From Siphonodentalium dalli (taxonomy: Eukaryota; Mollusca; Scaphopoda; Gadilida; Siphonodentaliidae), in the NCBI GenBank assembly GCA_032622095.1, contig CP136064.1, forward strand, positions 5,635,512-5,699,511: a stretch of DNA of 64,000 bases. The letters run 5' to 3'. Under the pieces are notes generated by a model, which was not told the origin of the DNA, made no database searches, and saw only the letters and a program-made list of their open reading frames with translations. Each line of letters opens with the position of its first letter. Positions within the stretch are counted from its first letter, which is position 1. The position numbers were made by a program, and so were the translations under genes. Positions 41,589-52,375 of the stretch are shown in pieces.

Positions 41589-41715
41589 CAAGCCTTGAAA
41601 TAGTGTGTCTGTCATTTGCAGAATGAGGTTCCCAGGGGGGGAATTTAGTGATGCTACCCCGCATAGCGGACTAGCATCACCAAATTCACCCTCTGGGGAC
41701 CTCATTCTGTTTACA
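41589..41715. mobile_element. hAT-like MITE, family M, left half
   Basis: caagccttgaaatagtgtgt, one complete hairpin ('gaggttcccag' to 'ctggggacctcattctg') and the first bases of the 'tttacac' joint. The second hairpin and right TIR are absent, as at 55341. Confidence 0.85.
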
Positions 41716-41929
41716 CAACAGCTGGTCACGCTCATATTGTTGTGTTCATTAGATTAGATTTATAGATGTATTTGATTTTGGAGAAATTGTCACGTGTGGT
41801 GATTTCAAAAAACGCGGAATTGGGAATGAAGTATCGCGATAAAAATGAAAGTAACTGCTTCACAACTTACGAAGAATTCACATGTGATTTATGTCTATTA
41901 ATTTCATTTAGACTAATTTCGTTGGTTAG

Positions 41930-42130
41930 CTTAATGAAAACGAAAAATGAAGAAGTCATGACTAGAATCCAGACAAGATTTTACAATCCACGACACGTCT
42001 TGTCAAGCTGACATGTCGTCTCTGTTGTGACCACTGCATGGTGTTACATAAATTATTCTTAGCGTTATGTCGCCGAAAAAAAGGCAAATTTGAGGAACAT
42101 CATGTGTGGTTGCTCCACTACGCGTCACGT
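41930..42130 (+). repeat. Right part of the 25-kb paralogue
   Basis: 'ctagaatccagacaa', 'tgttacataaattattctta' and 'gcgttatgtc' match 25471-25580 with many differences. Marks the right side of the old duplication. Confidence 0.65.
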
Positions 42131-42479
42131 ACGATTCATATTACTTCACGAGATAGCGAGAGATTGAGAGAAACTAAGTGAAAGGAGAAAATAAGATTTA
42201 ACAGATTTATCTTTTGGGCATAGCATCATCCAAAGTAGATAGTACATAATACTACACGTTGTACACGAGGTAGTGAGAAAGTGAGGGAATTTATCTCTTG
42301 GGCATAGCATCATGCGTCCAAAGTAGATGCATCAACCAGTCAACAGATGTTAATAGTTGCGGAAAATTTTAGTCTTGCACCGCAATTAACGTATTCTGCC
42401 CAGGGATCAGCCTAGAGAATTATGAGAAGTCACTTCTCCCTATTAGGTAAAAGGGAGAAATGGACTGTTATCAGGGATA
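42131..42479. other. Spacer with a diverged ~90-bp direct repeat
   Basis: 'ttgggcatagcatcat' (42215 and 42298), 'ccaaagtagat', and 'cacgag(a/g)tag(c/t)gaga' occur twice in the same order. No gene. Confidence 0.5.
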
Positions 42480-42693
42480 CATTAATGCCCTAAGTAATCG
42501 ACTCTTTTAATCACAGCAGAATTATGGGTAACTTTTCAGGATTTACTCGGAAATATGGCTTGTTGCCATTCATCGGAAAGCTATCGGGGAGAGCTTTCCG
42601 ATGAATGGCAACAAGCCATATTTCCGACTAAATCCTGAAAAGTTACCCATAATTCTGCTGTGGTTAAGAAGTCGATTACTTAGAGCATTACTG
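42480..42693. mobile_element. Family P hairpin MITE, both arms (214 bp)
   Basis: cattaatgccctaagtaatc .. tagagcattactg, TA-flanked. Arms meet at 'gctatcggggagagc'. Confidence 0.9.
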
Positions 42694-43169
42694 TATCTGT
42701 CTGTTATAATATTAGAATACTAGTACTAGTATGATGAGTAAACTCCCAAGTCGCCCTCTTGGCTGGTCTCTAATTCTGTCCCAGTTGTAATATACTCAGC
42801 GTTCCAGGGAAATAGTTGGATATTTTCCTCATAAGTGTCTTAACACCTCTGTTCGCCCTAGATTAATAATCGTGTAGGGATTATGATTAAAAAACGAGGT
42901 CAGATATCAAAGATTATATGTCTTCTTGATTACGGGATCTCCTCCATTAAAAAGCAACATGATTTTACTGTATGGTTTCTGTTGGCAGCCTGGAGATGAC
43001 ATTATTACGACTCATGGGGTTTATAGTATACCGATACTGGTATAGGGGTGTAACGATTAATTGTGATACATGTGTATCTTGAATTTATCTATTATAGTTA
43101 CATTGAACTGTAATAGGTAAATATGATTATCGTCATTTAGTGAATTCGATACAAGAGAAGAGGCATAAC
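42694..43169. other. Unannotated spacer
   Basis: AT-rich. 'ggtataggggtgtaacgatt' at 43041 is a diverged version of 'ggtatagggctgtaatgatt' in the 44-49-kb duplications. No gene. Confidence 0.45.
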
Positions 43170-43273
43170 CCAAGTTACCCAATATACATGTATCTAAAAA
43201 CAATATGATTAAAAGATCGGTACCATGTTACCCAATATATCTAAAAACAATATGATTAAAAGATCGGTACCAT
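43170..43273 (+). repeat. ~48-55-bp direct repeat, 2 copies
   Basis: 'gttacccaatata' and 'aacaatatgattaaaagatc' plus 'ggtaccatg' occur twice. The first has an extra 'catgta'. Confidence 0.88.
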
Positions 43274-43299
43274 GTTTGTTATTGTGAAGAAATAACATA

Positions 43300-43427
43300 C
43301 AGTAATGCTCTAATTAATCGACTTCTTAACCACAGCAGAATTATGGGTAACTTTTCAGGATTTAGTCGGAAATATGGATTGTTGCCATTAATCGGAAAGC
43401 TCTCGTCGATTAATTAGATCATTACTG
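43300..43427. mobile_element. Family P hairpin MITE, internal deletion
   Basis: TA + cagtaatgctctaattaatc .. 'ggaaagctctcg' joined to 'tcgattaattagatcattac' tg + TA. Most of the right arm is deleted but both tips remain. Confidence 0.88.
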
Positions 43428-43532
43428 TACCTCCATCTGTGCGAAAGATTAATCATGATGGCACATGATAAGGAAGTCAACTAACAACCAATTGGTCTAA
43501 ATTTGGTTATGAAACTGTAGCGTAGCGATTAA

Positions 43533-43689
43533 CCCTTTGAGTGCCAGGGGCCGATCTCATCGGCCCTAAACCTACAAAATAAGTCTGTTAAAGAATATAA
43601 GAATAAATGTTAGGCCAATGCATTCTCTTATATATGCGAGGCGACCTATGGTCGACTCGCATATATAAGAGAATGCATTGGCACAGGGT
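43533..43689 (+). mobile_element. piggyBac-like MITE, family B2, right end missing
   Basis: TTAA 43529-43532, ccctttgagtgccagg, 'ggccgatctcatcggcc', and one hairpin module (43613-43683), ending 'gcacagggta'. No second TTAA. Confidence 0.85.
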
Positions 43690-43748
43690 ACTGTTATTAT
43701 GAGTGAAATTTGGCTGTGCACTGGCAGGCGCAATCCCATAGTTTCCAC

Positions 43749-43956
43749 AATAATATGGAAATTGTGGATTTAGCACTGTCAAATATAACTATAATAGTTG
43801 ATTTCATGATGTGCGTGACCTGTGTATTGTGATAGTGTGTGTCATAATTCACTTACATGTATTCCCACATTCAAAACTAATTTCTAATTGAAGCAAAAGG
43901 ATAAATTCAATGGTTTCAGTTTGACTATATAAGCTGGTATAGGGCTGTAATAATTT
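43749..43956 (+). repeat. Duplicate of 44306-44525
   Basis: 'ataatatggaaattgtggat' through 'tatagggctgtaat', with small differences. This is the left-most of three related segments (also 44306 and 46699). Confidence 0.85.
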
Positions 43957-45535
43957 CTTGGAATCTTGGTTAAATGGTTTACCACCACATAGATATCGCA
44001 TAATCATATACTGAATACAATTCCAGAATTGAATATGTATGGATTGTAAGATCTGTATATGCATACATCTATTTTATACACATATCACGTGAAAAATTTA
44101 CATATATGGCGACAGAATGATCGGCAATTTTACTATCCTGTATCATGTGTTGACTTGTAGATAGCCGAGGGTTCACTTTCGGTTACCAGTCAATCCTTCA
44201 TACTAGTATTTTCCTGCTAGTCCGGTGGGTTGGTGTGGTGCTATCCACCCAGTTTGAGGTTACTAGATCTGACATCCCTTTGCCATAATGGCATAAACCA
44301 TAAAACAATAATATGGAAATTGTGGATTTAGCACTGTCAAATATAACTATAATAGTTGAAATCATGATGTGCGTGACCTGTTTATTGTGTTATTTTTTCA
44401 ACAGGTTTGTCATAATTCACTTACATGTATTCCCACATTCAAAACTAATTTCTAACTGAAGCAAAAGGATAAATTCAATGGTTTCAGTCTGACTATATAA
44501 GCTAGTATAGGGCTGTAATGATTAATCTCAATACACAAGTATTACATTTTTTTCTTAAGAATCGTATTGCGATATATTTTAACAGGTCTGTCACGATGCA
44601 CTTATTGTCACATTTTAATCTATTTTGTCAACTACATATACAATTCCTTGCTGGCTCCTGGCTGTGAGTAGTAAATCTACTGTCCAACACTACTGTCCAG
44701 CTAAAGCTAAAAGATAAATTCATGTAACCTTATAGGCATGGAATGGTATGATATTAGAATTAAGAAATGGAATAACCATTATACCAGGTCACTGCGGGTT
44801 AAAATTTCGATATTTTTTAAAGTCTATAAAGTCAATCATGATATACATATTGTATCATGAGGGGAATATATCGTTGCAACACTGCTGCATTCTCAAGTAA
44901 CAAGTCTGGTCATAACATTATCATGCCTCATGGGGGGTTAAAGAATGCCCACACTGGAGGCCCTCCAATTAAATTAACGCTATCATGTTGCAAATTTTAT
45001 GGAAGTGTGAAAATGATTACATAAAAAATCTGATTCTCAGATTTCATTGATCCATTTTTGTGAATAATTTAGCAGTTCCACCAGACGTGAAATCACCTGC
45101 CAATGCACTCGTACATATATTAAACTAATTTCTAAATCATTCATGACTTTCCTCGTCTTATAACTTGAGAACTCTGGCAATGCGTTCTCAGTTCAAGTAT
45201 TCTGATAATATCAATACAGCTGCATTACTTCAGAGTTTTTATCGCGAGCTTATTTAGCTAATTCAATTCGTGGAGACGGCTTTCTGTGATCGCATCCAAT
45301 CCCTCAAATCGATATGCGCTGCTCAAATCTTTAAAAAATCTTCATGCAAAATTAATTCCTGATTCATGCAATAAGGTCCATAATAAATGACATTTTCTGC
45401 CGTTTGTTAGAGCTGTTTTCTCGCAGGGGAATACGTGTTGGAACTGTTATCTCGCTGGGGAATACACGGGGAATCTTGGGAAGACCAATACATCACTGCT
45501 CTATGATTTGGATTTCGTTATTTAACCCTTGCATG

Positions 45536-45604
45536 ACTGGAGCTTCCCGAAATTTTGCGAAAACCCTCTGCCAATGCATTCTCTTATATAGGGAACCTCC
45601 CATA
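45536..45604 (-). mobile_element. B3-type MITE end, followed by family P
   Basis: TTAA 45532-45535, then cccttgcatgactggagctt and 'ctctgccaatgcattctctt'. Cut off at 'cctcccata' where the family P arm begins. Same arrangement at 47766 in copy 2. Confidence 0.8.
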
Positions 45605-45713
45605 CAGTAATGCTCTAAATAATTGACTCCTTAACCACAGCAGAATTATGGGTAACTTTTCAGGATTTAGTCAGAAATATGGCTTGTTGCCATTCATCGG
45701 GAAGCTCTCACTG
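45605..45713 (+). mobile_element. Family P left arm (copy 1)
   Basis: cagtaatgctctaaataatt .. 'gggaagctctcac', then lost. The orthologous element in copy 2 (47832-48044) is complete. Confidence 0.85.
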
Positions 45714-45858
45714 TACCTTGACCTTTTAAGCCAGTGCATTCTCTGGCACAGGATCTCTAATGCTGCATCAGTGCAGATCCTGTCATGAAACTATTTTTGA
45801 ATTTAGTGACGCTATATCCTGCACAGTGGTTCATGATGCTAATAATGATACACAATTA
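45714..45858. other. Scrambled MITE fragments
   Basis: 'taccttgaccttttaagcca' and 'gtgcattctctggcacagga' match B3-type sequence at 31917-31957. 'tgaatttagtgacgctatat' with 'cctgcacagtgg' is a piece of family M. No gene. Confidence 0.6.
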
Positions 45859-46070
45859 CACTAATGCCCTAAGTAATCACCTCTTAGCCAAAGCAGAATT
45901 ATGGGTAACTTTTCTGGATTTAGTCGGAAATATGGCTTGTTGCCATTCATCGGAAAGCTCTCCCCGAGAGCTTTCCGATGAATGGCAACAAGCCATATTT
46001 CCGACTAAATCCTGAAAAGTTATCCATAATTCTGCTTTGGTTAAGAGGTCGATTACTTAGGGCATTACTG
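45859..46070. mobile_element. Family P hairpin MITE, both arms
   Basis: cactaatgccctaagtaatc .. 'cttagggcattactg' + TA. Arms meet at 'gctctccccgagagc'. Confidence 0.88.
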
Positions 46071-46657
46071 TAGACCTCAATACAAATTCTGATACATATT
46101 CCTTCACAATTATAAACCGGTATCTAATATTTTATACCCAACTTCTGAGGGTTTGCTGGATAAACTTCACCCGTCCATTAGTCTGTCCATTCTTCTGTCT
46201 GAAAATTGGAATATTTGAGGGCATTGGTTACTTAAAGACATATTATGTACTTGTTCGAGTGAGTGAAACTGATAAGTTAGTATTCAGGCGCTATATGCCA
46301 ACTGGAGGAATGTAGCATTCTACTAACATCACCGAAAATCTCAAGCAAATCGACCGTACCATAGAAAACATTGTCTGAACTACGCTAAATTGTAAAATTG
46401 TGAATATTTACTACTCGATTCGGGACGCTTCTATCGGCGATAAACTAACAAAAACGATTTCGCCATCGGCAGTCACTGCATTTAATTAATATATCAGAAT
46501 ACGGTGTGTGTTGTCAATTTAGATATAATATTTGTAAAAATAACTACTTTGAACAAGATTATTTTCCATTTCTATTTGATCACCATACCGGAGTGTTTCA
46601 CATCACTTAAATAGCTGAGATGCATTTGCGGAAAAAATTGCTTGTTGGTGGCTTTGA

Positions 46658-46688
46658 CCACCCCCCCCCACCCCCCCCCCCCCCCCCA
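46658..46688. repeat. C-rich tract at a duplication junction
   Basis: 'caccccccccca' then a long C run ending 'aaagcc'. It separates copy 1 from copy 2 and would be G-quadruplex-capable on the minus strand. Run lengths may be assembly-sensitive. Confidence 0.85.
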
Positions 46689-47831
46689 AAGCCGACTGAA
46701 GCAAAAGGATAAATTCAATGGTTTCAGTCTGACTATATAAGCTGGTATAGGGCTGTAATGATTAATCTCAATACACAAGTATTACATTTTTTTCTTAAGA
46801 ATCGTATTGCGATATATTTTAACAGGTCTGTCACGATGCACTTATTCCCACATTTTAATCTATTTTGTCAACTACATATACAATTCCCTGCTGGCTGTGA
46901 GTAGTAAATCTACTGTCCAACACTACTGTCCAGCTAAAGCTAAAAGATAAATTCATGTAACCTTATAGGCATGGAATGGTATGATATTAGAATTAAGAAA
47001 TGGAATAACCATTATACCAGGTCACTGCGGGTTAAAATTTCGATATTTTTTAAAGTCTATAAAGTCAATCATGATATACATATTGTATCATGAGGGGAAT
47101 ATATCGTTGCAACACTGCTGCATTCTCAAGTAACAAGTCTGGTTATAACATTATCATGCCTCATGGGGGGGGGGGGTAAAGAATGCCCACACTGGAGGCC
47201 CTCCAATTAAATTAACGCTATCATGTTGCAAATTTTATGGAAGTGTGAAAATGATTACATAAAAAATCTGATTCTCAGATTTCATTGATCCATTTTTGTG
47301 AATAATTTAGCAGTTCCACCAGACGTGAAATCACCTGCCAATGCACTCGTACATATATTAAACTAATTTCTAAATCATTCATGACTTTCCTCGTCTTATA
47401 ACTTGAGAACTCTCGCAATGCGTTCTCAGTTCAAGTATTCTGATAATATCAATACAGCTGCATTACTTCAGAGTTTTTATTGCGAGCTTATTTAGCTAAT
47501 TCAATTCGTGGAGACGGCTTTCTGTGATCGCATCCAATCCCTCAAATCGATATGCGCTGCTCAAATCTTTAAAAAATCTTCATGCAAAATTAATTCCTGA
47601 TTCATGCAATAAGGTCCATAATAAATGACATTTTCTGCCGTTTGTTAGAGCAGGGGAATACGTGTTGGAACTGTTATCTCGCTGGGGAATACACGGGGAA
47701 TCTTGGGAAGACCAATACATCACTGCTCTATGATTTGGATTTCGTTATTTAACCCTTGCATGACTGGAGCTTCCCGAAATTTTGCGAAAACCCTCTGCCA
47801 ATGCATTCTCTTATATAGGGAGCCTCCCATA

Positions 47832-48044
47832 CAGTAATGCTCTAAATAATTGACTCCTTAACCACAGCAGAATTATGGGTAACTTTTCAGGATTTAGTCA
47901 GAAATATGGCTTGTTGCCATTCATCGGGAAGCTCTCACTGAGAGCTTTCCGATGAATGCCAACAAGCCATATTTCCGACTAAATCCTGAAAAGTTACCCA
48001 TAATTCTGCTGTTGTTAAGGAGTCGATTATTTAGGGCATTACTG
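47832..48044. mobile_element. Family P hairpin MITE, intact (213 bp)
   Basis: TA + cagtaatgctctaaataatt .. 'tttagggcattactg' + TA. The complete counterpart of the truncated arm at 45605. Confidence 0.9.
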
Positions 48045-48334
48045 TAGATCTAGATTCCCTAGATACTCCCACTCCAGTCCTTCCCAGGACCTATGTCTAG
48101 TTACACTTTAATATGCCATATAGTTGAACTGAGATGGTAAAGGATCTAAATAAAACTTCAAATAGTTCACTATTGAACCAACAATTACAGTCTCCATTTG
48201 TATTTTGCGAAGAGGGACGGGTGCGAATTTTAGCACCCCTGATTTGAAAATTGCGAGTGCGTACGGGTGCGAGAGGAATTACTCCCATCTCCTGGGAAGG
48301 ACTGGAGTGGGAGTATCTAGGAAATCTAGATCTA
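48045..48334. mobile_element. Inverted-repeat element between two family P copies (290 bp)
   Basis: 'agatctagattccctagata' .. 'ctcccactccagtcctt' at the left, with the near-exact complement 'aaggactggagtgggagtat' .. 'ctaggaaatctagatcta' at the right: ~44-base TIRs. The interior has 'gacgggtgcgaattttagca' and 'gcgtacgggtgcgag' repeats. It abuts a family P element on each side, so together with them it forms a P-S-P sandwich. Confidence 0.82.
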
Positions 48335-48533
48335 CAGTAATGCCTTAAATAATCGACCCCTAAACCACAGCAGAATTATGGGAAATTTTTCAGGATTTAG
48401 TCTGAAATATGGCTTGCTGCCATTAATCGGAAAGCTCTCAACAAGCCATATTTCCGACTAAATCCTGAAGAGTTACCCATAATTCTGCTTTGGTTAAGAG
48501 GTCGATTACTTAGGGCATTACTGTAGACCTCAA
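48335..48533. mobile_element. Family P hairpin MITE
   Basis: cagtaatgccttaaataatc .. 'cttagggcattactg' + TA. Shortened at the centre ('gctctcaacaagcc'). The right arm corresponds to that at 46000-46070 in copy 1. Confidence 0.88.
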
Positions 48534-49070
48534 TACAAATTCTGATACATATTCCTTCACAATTATAAACCGGTATCTAATATTTTATACCCAACTTCTG
48601 AGGGTTTGCTGGATAAACTTCACCCGTCCATTAGTCTGTCTGTCCATTCTTCTGTCTGAAAATTTTAATATTTGAGGCCATTGGTTACTTAAAGACATAT
48701 TATGTACTTGTTCGAGTGAGTGAAACCGATAAGTTAGTATTCAGGCGCTATATGCCAACTGGAGGAATGTAGCATTCTACTAACATCACCGAAAATCTCA
48801 AGCAAATCGACCGTACCATAGAAAAAATTGTCTGAACTACGCTAAATTGTAAATATTTACTACTCGAATCAGGATGCTTCTATCGGCGATAAACTAACAA
48901 AAACGATTTCGCCATCGGCAGTCACTGCATTTAATTAATATATCAGATTGTTGTCAATTTAGATATAATATTTGTAAAAATAACTACTTTGAACAAGATT
49001 ATTTTCCATTTCTATTTGATCACCATATCGGAGTGTTTCACATCACTTTATTAGCTGAGATGCATTTGCA

Positions 49071-49445
49071 TCAGGGACCTCCCCCTTTAAAATTGAACCA
49101 TAATAATTTATGGGCAGAATACAGTCCATAACCCACACCCACCCACACAGGTCCGAGTCAAGTCTGCTATAGTAATTGCATGTTACAAGCGTTCTTTTCT
49201 GGCACAGCCAACACTGTGTATGAACTTCTTAAGCCTAAACTTGGTACACTGATTTCATATAAATTACCAAGTCACGTTCATAGATCAAAACTCTTCACAA
49301 ATTGGTTTAGTTAAGCGTGTATTTAAACTTTGATTGTATTCAGCATTAAATCCCCATTGGGACATACAGCCTGGTGTATGGTAGTTAATGTGGCTAATAC
49401 ACCCACATTATTCTTCTGTTACACAAGTTAACAGTGAAATTGTTG
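49071..49445. other. Unannotated spacer
   Basis: AT-rich. Nothing recognised. Confidence 0.45.
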
Positions 49446-49453
49446 AAAGCGGC

Positions 49454-49706
49454 CAAGCCTTGAAATAGTGTGTCTGTCATTTGCAGAATGAGGTCCCCAG
49501 AGGGTGAATTTAGTGATGCTACCCCGCATAGCGGGCTAGCATCACCAAATTCACCCTCTGGGAACCTCATTCTGCTGAGGTGTAAGCACAATGAGGTCCC
49601 CAGAGGGTGAATTTGGTGATGCTAGCCCGCTAGCGGGGTAGCATCACTAAATTCACCCTCTGGGGACCTCATTCTGCAAATGACAGACACACTATTTCAA
49701 GGCTTG
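49454..49706. mobile_element. hAT-like MITE, family M, double-hairpin form (253 bp)
   Basis: caagccttgaaatagtgtgt .. acactatttcaaggcttg. Exact 8-bp target duplication aaagcggc at 49446-49453 and 49707-49714. Two tandem hairpins centred on 'ccccgcatagcgggctag' and 'ctagcccgctagcggggtag', joined by 'tgaggtgtaagc'. Confidence 0.95.
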
Positions 49707-49721
49707 AAAGCGGCAACTTGG

Positions 49722-50050
49722 TGCAAATTCAATGCGTTCCTCAGTATGTTACGCCAGGTTCCTCGTTATATTATGCCACACAAATTCAATGCTTCCTCAG
49801 TATGTTATGCCACACAAATTCAATGCTTCCTCAGTATGTTATGCCACACAAAGAAATTCAATGCGTTCCTCGGTATGTTAGGCCACACAAATTCAATGCG
49901 TTCCTCGTTATGTTAGGCCATGTTGCTCGGTATGTTAGGCCAGGTTCCTCGGTATGTTAGGCCACACAAATTCAACGCGTTCCTCGGTATGTTAGGCCAG
50001 GTTCCTCGGTATGTTAGGCCACACAAATTCAACGCGTTCCTCGGTATGTT
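49722..50050 (+). repeat. ~35-bp tandem repeat, about 9 irregular copies
   Basis: Unit 'ccacacaaattcaatgcgtt' + 'cctcggtatgttagg', with shorter interspersed 'ccaggttcctcggtatgtta' units. Open frames across it shift from one to another and are period artefacts. Confidence 0.9.
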
Positions 50051-50365
50051 ATTTTTCACCATGGAGACTTATTGGTGGCCCAGTAAAAAGTCGACGAGCC
50101 GATGGTCTCCGACCAAATTGCGGATGAAGATGGATAACTCTAATATCAAGAGGCCTTGTGTTCATAATAAGGCCAAATTTCGTCGAACAAAATGTTGATA
50201 AAAAACATGTTTCAGGCAATTTGATACTATAGTTGACAGTGGTTAGCATTATTTTTGGGCAATTAATAGATTCTGATAAATGAAGCGGCATTTCTAAAAA
50301 TGTTGTTGTTGGAATCTGTTTATGTGGGGACAATCGAATCAGATTGAGTACCTTTAATTATGTAA
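50048..50365 (+). repeat. Diverged duplicate of 54765-55300
   Basis: 'ggcccagtaaaaagt', 'gatgaagatggat', 'aataaggccaaatttc', 'gcattatttttgggcaatta' and 'gattgagtaccttta' recur at 54790-55285. The later copy has a family P insertion where this one reads 'gatactatagttgacag'. Confidence 0.85.
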
Positions 50366-50473
50366 GTGAATCTATTTTTTTATGTACTTGATGATAGTTG
50401 TGTTCATGTTATATCGCATGAACCAACTTTACGACCATAGGTTGAACTTACTATCTAAACATTTAAACTTTAA

Positions 50474-50813
50474 CCCTTTACCCAACAAACTGGCCAAAAC
50501 CGGCCAAATAAAGCTTCAACAGCCTAAAATATCTTCGGTCTGTCTCAATAGAACCATACAAATATGGATATCATTGGAACCGGCTCATTGACCACATTGT
50601 GATAGTTACAGTTATGCCCTGTGCCAATGAATTCTCTTATATATGCGAGTCGACCATAGGTCACCTCGCATATATAAGAGAATGCATTGGCCTAAAAAAA
50701 ATTCTTACATTCTTTAACAATTTTATAATTTTTAATGTGTTAAGCCAATGCATTCTCTTACATGTATATATAAGAGAATGCATTGGCACAGGGCCGTTCT
50801 GTTGGGTAAAGGG
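50474..50813 (-). mobile_element. piggyBac-like MITE, family B1, inverted orientation
   Basis: TTAA 50470-50473 and 50814-50817. 'ccctttacccaacaaac' + 'tggccaaaaccggccaaata' at the left is the complement of the B1 right region. Hairpin modules at 50622-50692 (complete) and 50744-50788 (centre deleted). Right end 'ctgttgggtaaaggg'. Confidence 0.93.
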
Positions 50814-50817
50814 TTAA

Positions 50818-51640
50818 TATTACCAGAAATAGCAAAGGGAGAGACAGTGTATATTGTGAAGCTGAGCGGCAAGATTACTTCAGAGGGCTGAATTTTTATG
50901 AGAAGGCAGAGAAACAGAAGATTAATATTATTTGGCCTTAGAGGCTTTCTGGCTTACAGTTAATATTTGTTCCACTTCCAGCCCAAATGAACTCTCTTTC
51001 AATATGTTTTGTATACCTTGGTGCATGTTAACATTGTGTAATACTACCTGCTATTCACTCCACTCCCAACTTTATCAATATATAGCTGTGACTCTTAGTA
51101 AAGTGGCCGTGTTAATTAGCAGAAATTCATGATCATCTTCCAAATGTGCAAAAGGTGTTAAAGGTCACCCAGAATGTGAAAGTCTCGTTCTCATGTGACT
51201 GTCAAAATAAATTTGTTATGAGACTTGGAAATGCTGGGTGTTTTTTATACGTTTAGGAGATCCTGGGTTCGAAAAAAAATGCGGCAATAACCAATTTAGC
51301 GCAACTTGGTGCAATGCTTACCTCGGTTTTTATGCATCTTTTTGCATTTTAACAGCGTTCTGCATTACTGTTGCTATTTATTCCACTTCCAGCTTGCGAT
51401 TATGGCCGTAGGCTGGGTCTCACTTTCTATACTTACTATTTACAAGAGTTTCATAGAATTGTTTGCAGTGCTCCCAGGAAGAGATAGAGCGTCTGTAAAT
51501 AATAATCTTCTTCCGATAGAGTCTTAACACCAGCGACCATGTTGGTTTTCATCTTGTACCTTAAGGACATATCACCCGATAACGATGCCGTTATTAAGGT
51601 GGTGCTGTGGGAACAAATATGTCCACCCTCAAAATATAGT
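50818..51640. other. Unannotated spacer
   Basis: More than 800 bases without recognised repeats. Frames at 50932-51132 + and 51306-51527 + are short and unremarkable. No exon could be supported. Confidence 0.45.
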
Positions 51641-51647
51641 GCTGGAC

Positions 51648-52375
51648 ATTTGCAATATGAGGTCCCCAGAGGGTGAATTTAATGACTCTAACCCACACAG
51701 CCGCCTACTCTTGAGTGCCTAATAAACATACATGTACGATTATTAAAATCGAGGTAAAATTCCCACCTGTACGATCGTTATTTGGTCCTGTACGTTTATT
51801 AAATTAACCAAAAGAAATAATTCACCAATCTTAAATTGTGTAATTCATAGATAAATGAACTCTGATTGTTGACAGTAATCAGCACACTGTAGATTCACAG
51901 ACCTGGCTATCCATCGAAACTATTTCTGTCACATGGCATCAGTAAACCAGTCAGATGGTGCGTTTTGTTGGGATGTATGGTACTAATATTTCCAGTCTGT
52001 ACGTTTATTCCGCCCTGTACTATTATTCAGTTACGCGACATTTTCCAACCTGTAGTATTATTCTACTCTGTACTTTTATTAGGCACTCAAGAGTAACATC
52101 ACTAAATTCACCCTCTGGGGACCTAATTCTGCTGAGGTGTAAGCAGTATGAGGTCCCCAGAGGGTTAATTTAGTGATGCTACCCCACACAGCCGCCTAAC
52201 ATCACTAAATTCACCCTCTGGGGACCTCATTCTGCTGAGGTGTAAGCAGTATGAGGTCCCCAGTATGAGGTCCCCAGAGGGTTAATTTAGTGATGCTAAC
52301 CCACACAGCCGCCTAACATCACTAAATTCACCCTCTGGGGACCTCATTCTGCTTAGGTCTCATCTTCTCTGGAAA
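51648..52375. mobile_element. Family M MITE cluster interrupted by a TA MITE
   Basis: 'ggacatttgcaatatgaggt' starts a family M hairpin that is split at 'gccgcc|ta' by the element at 51708. It resumes 'acatcactaaattcacc' and is followed by two more hairpins (52147-52241 and 52265-52351) with identical loops 'cacacagccgcctaacatc'. A duplicated 'tatgaggtccccag' lies at 52249-52272. Confidence 0.85.
51708..52093. mobile_element. TA-site MITE, family G, with internal empty-site proof (386 bp)
   Basis: ctcttgagtgcctaataa .. ttattaggcactcaagag, flanked by TA at 51706-51707 and 52094-52095. Two neighbouring family M hairpins carry the uninterrupted site 'gccgcctaacatcac', so insertion at this TA with TA duplication is directly visible. 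The interior has several 'ctgtacnnttatt' words and no open frame. Confidence 0.95.

Larger units (their letters stand above)
44306..46620 (+). repeat. Segmental duplication, copy 1
   Basis: 44448-45713 matches 46699-47940 almost base for base, and 46005-46620 matches 48465-49070. The middle parts differ: here a family P arm (45605-45713) ends abruptly in 'ctcactgtaccttgaccttt', and a B3/M fragment and a second family P copy (45859-46070) follow. Intact dispersed MITEs in copy 2 at the same place suggest a deletion here. Confidence 0.9.
46699..49070 (+). repeat. Segmental duplication, copy 2
   Basis: Direct copy of 44448-46620. A G-run at 47165-47176 is longer than in copy 1 (44936-44941), and 'agctgttttctcg' (45410) is missing here. 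It contains intact family P elements at 47832 and 48335 with another inverted repeat between them. Confidence 0.9.
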
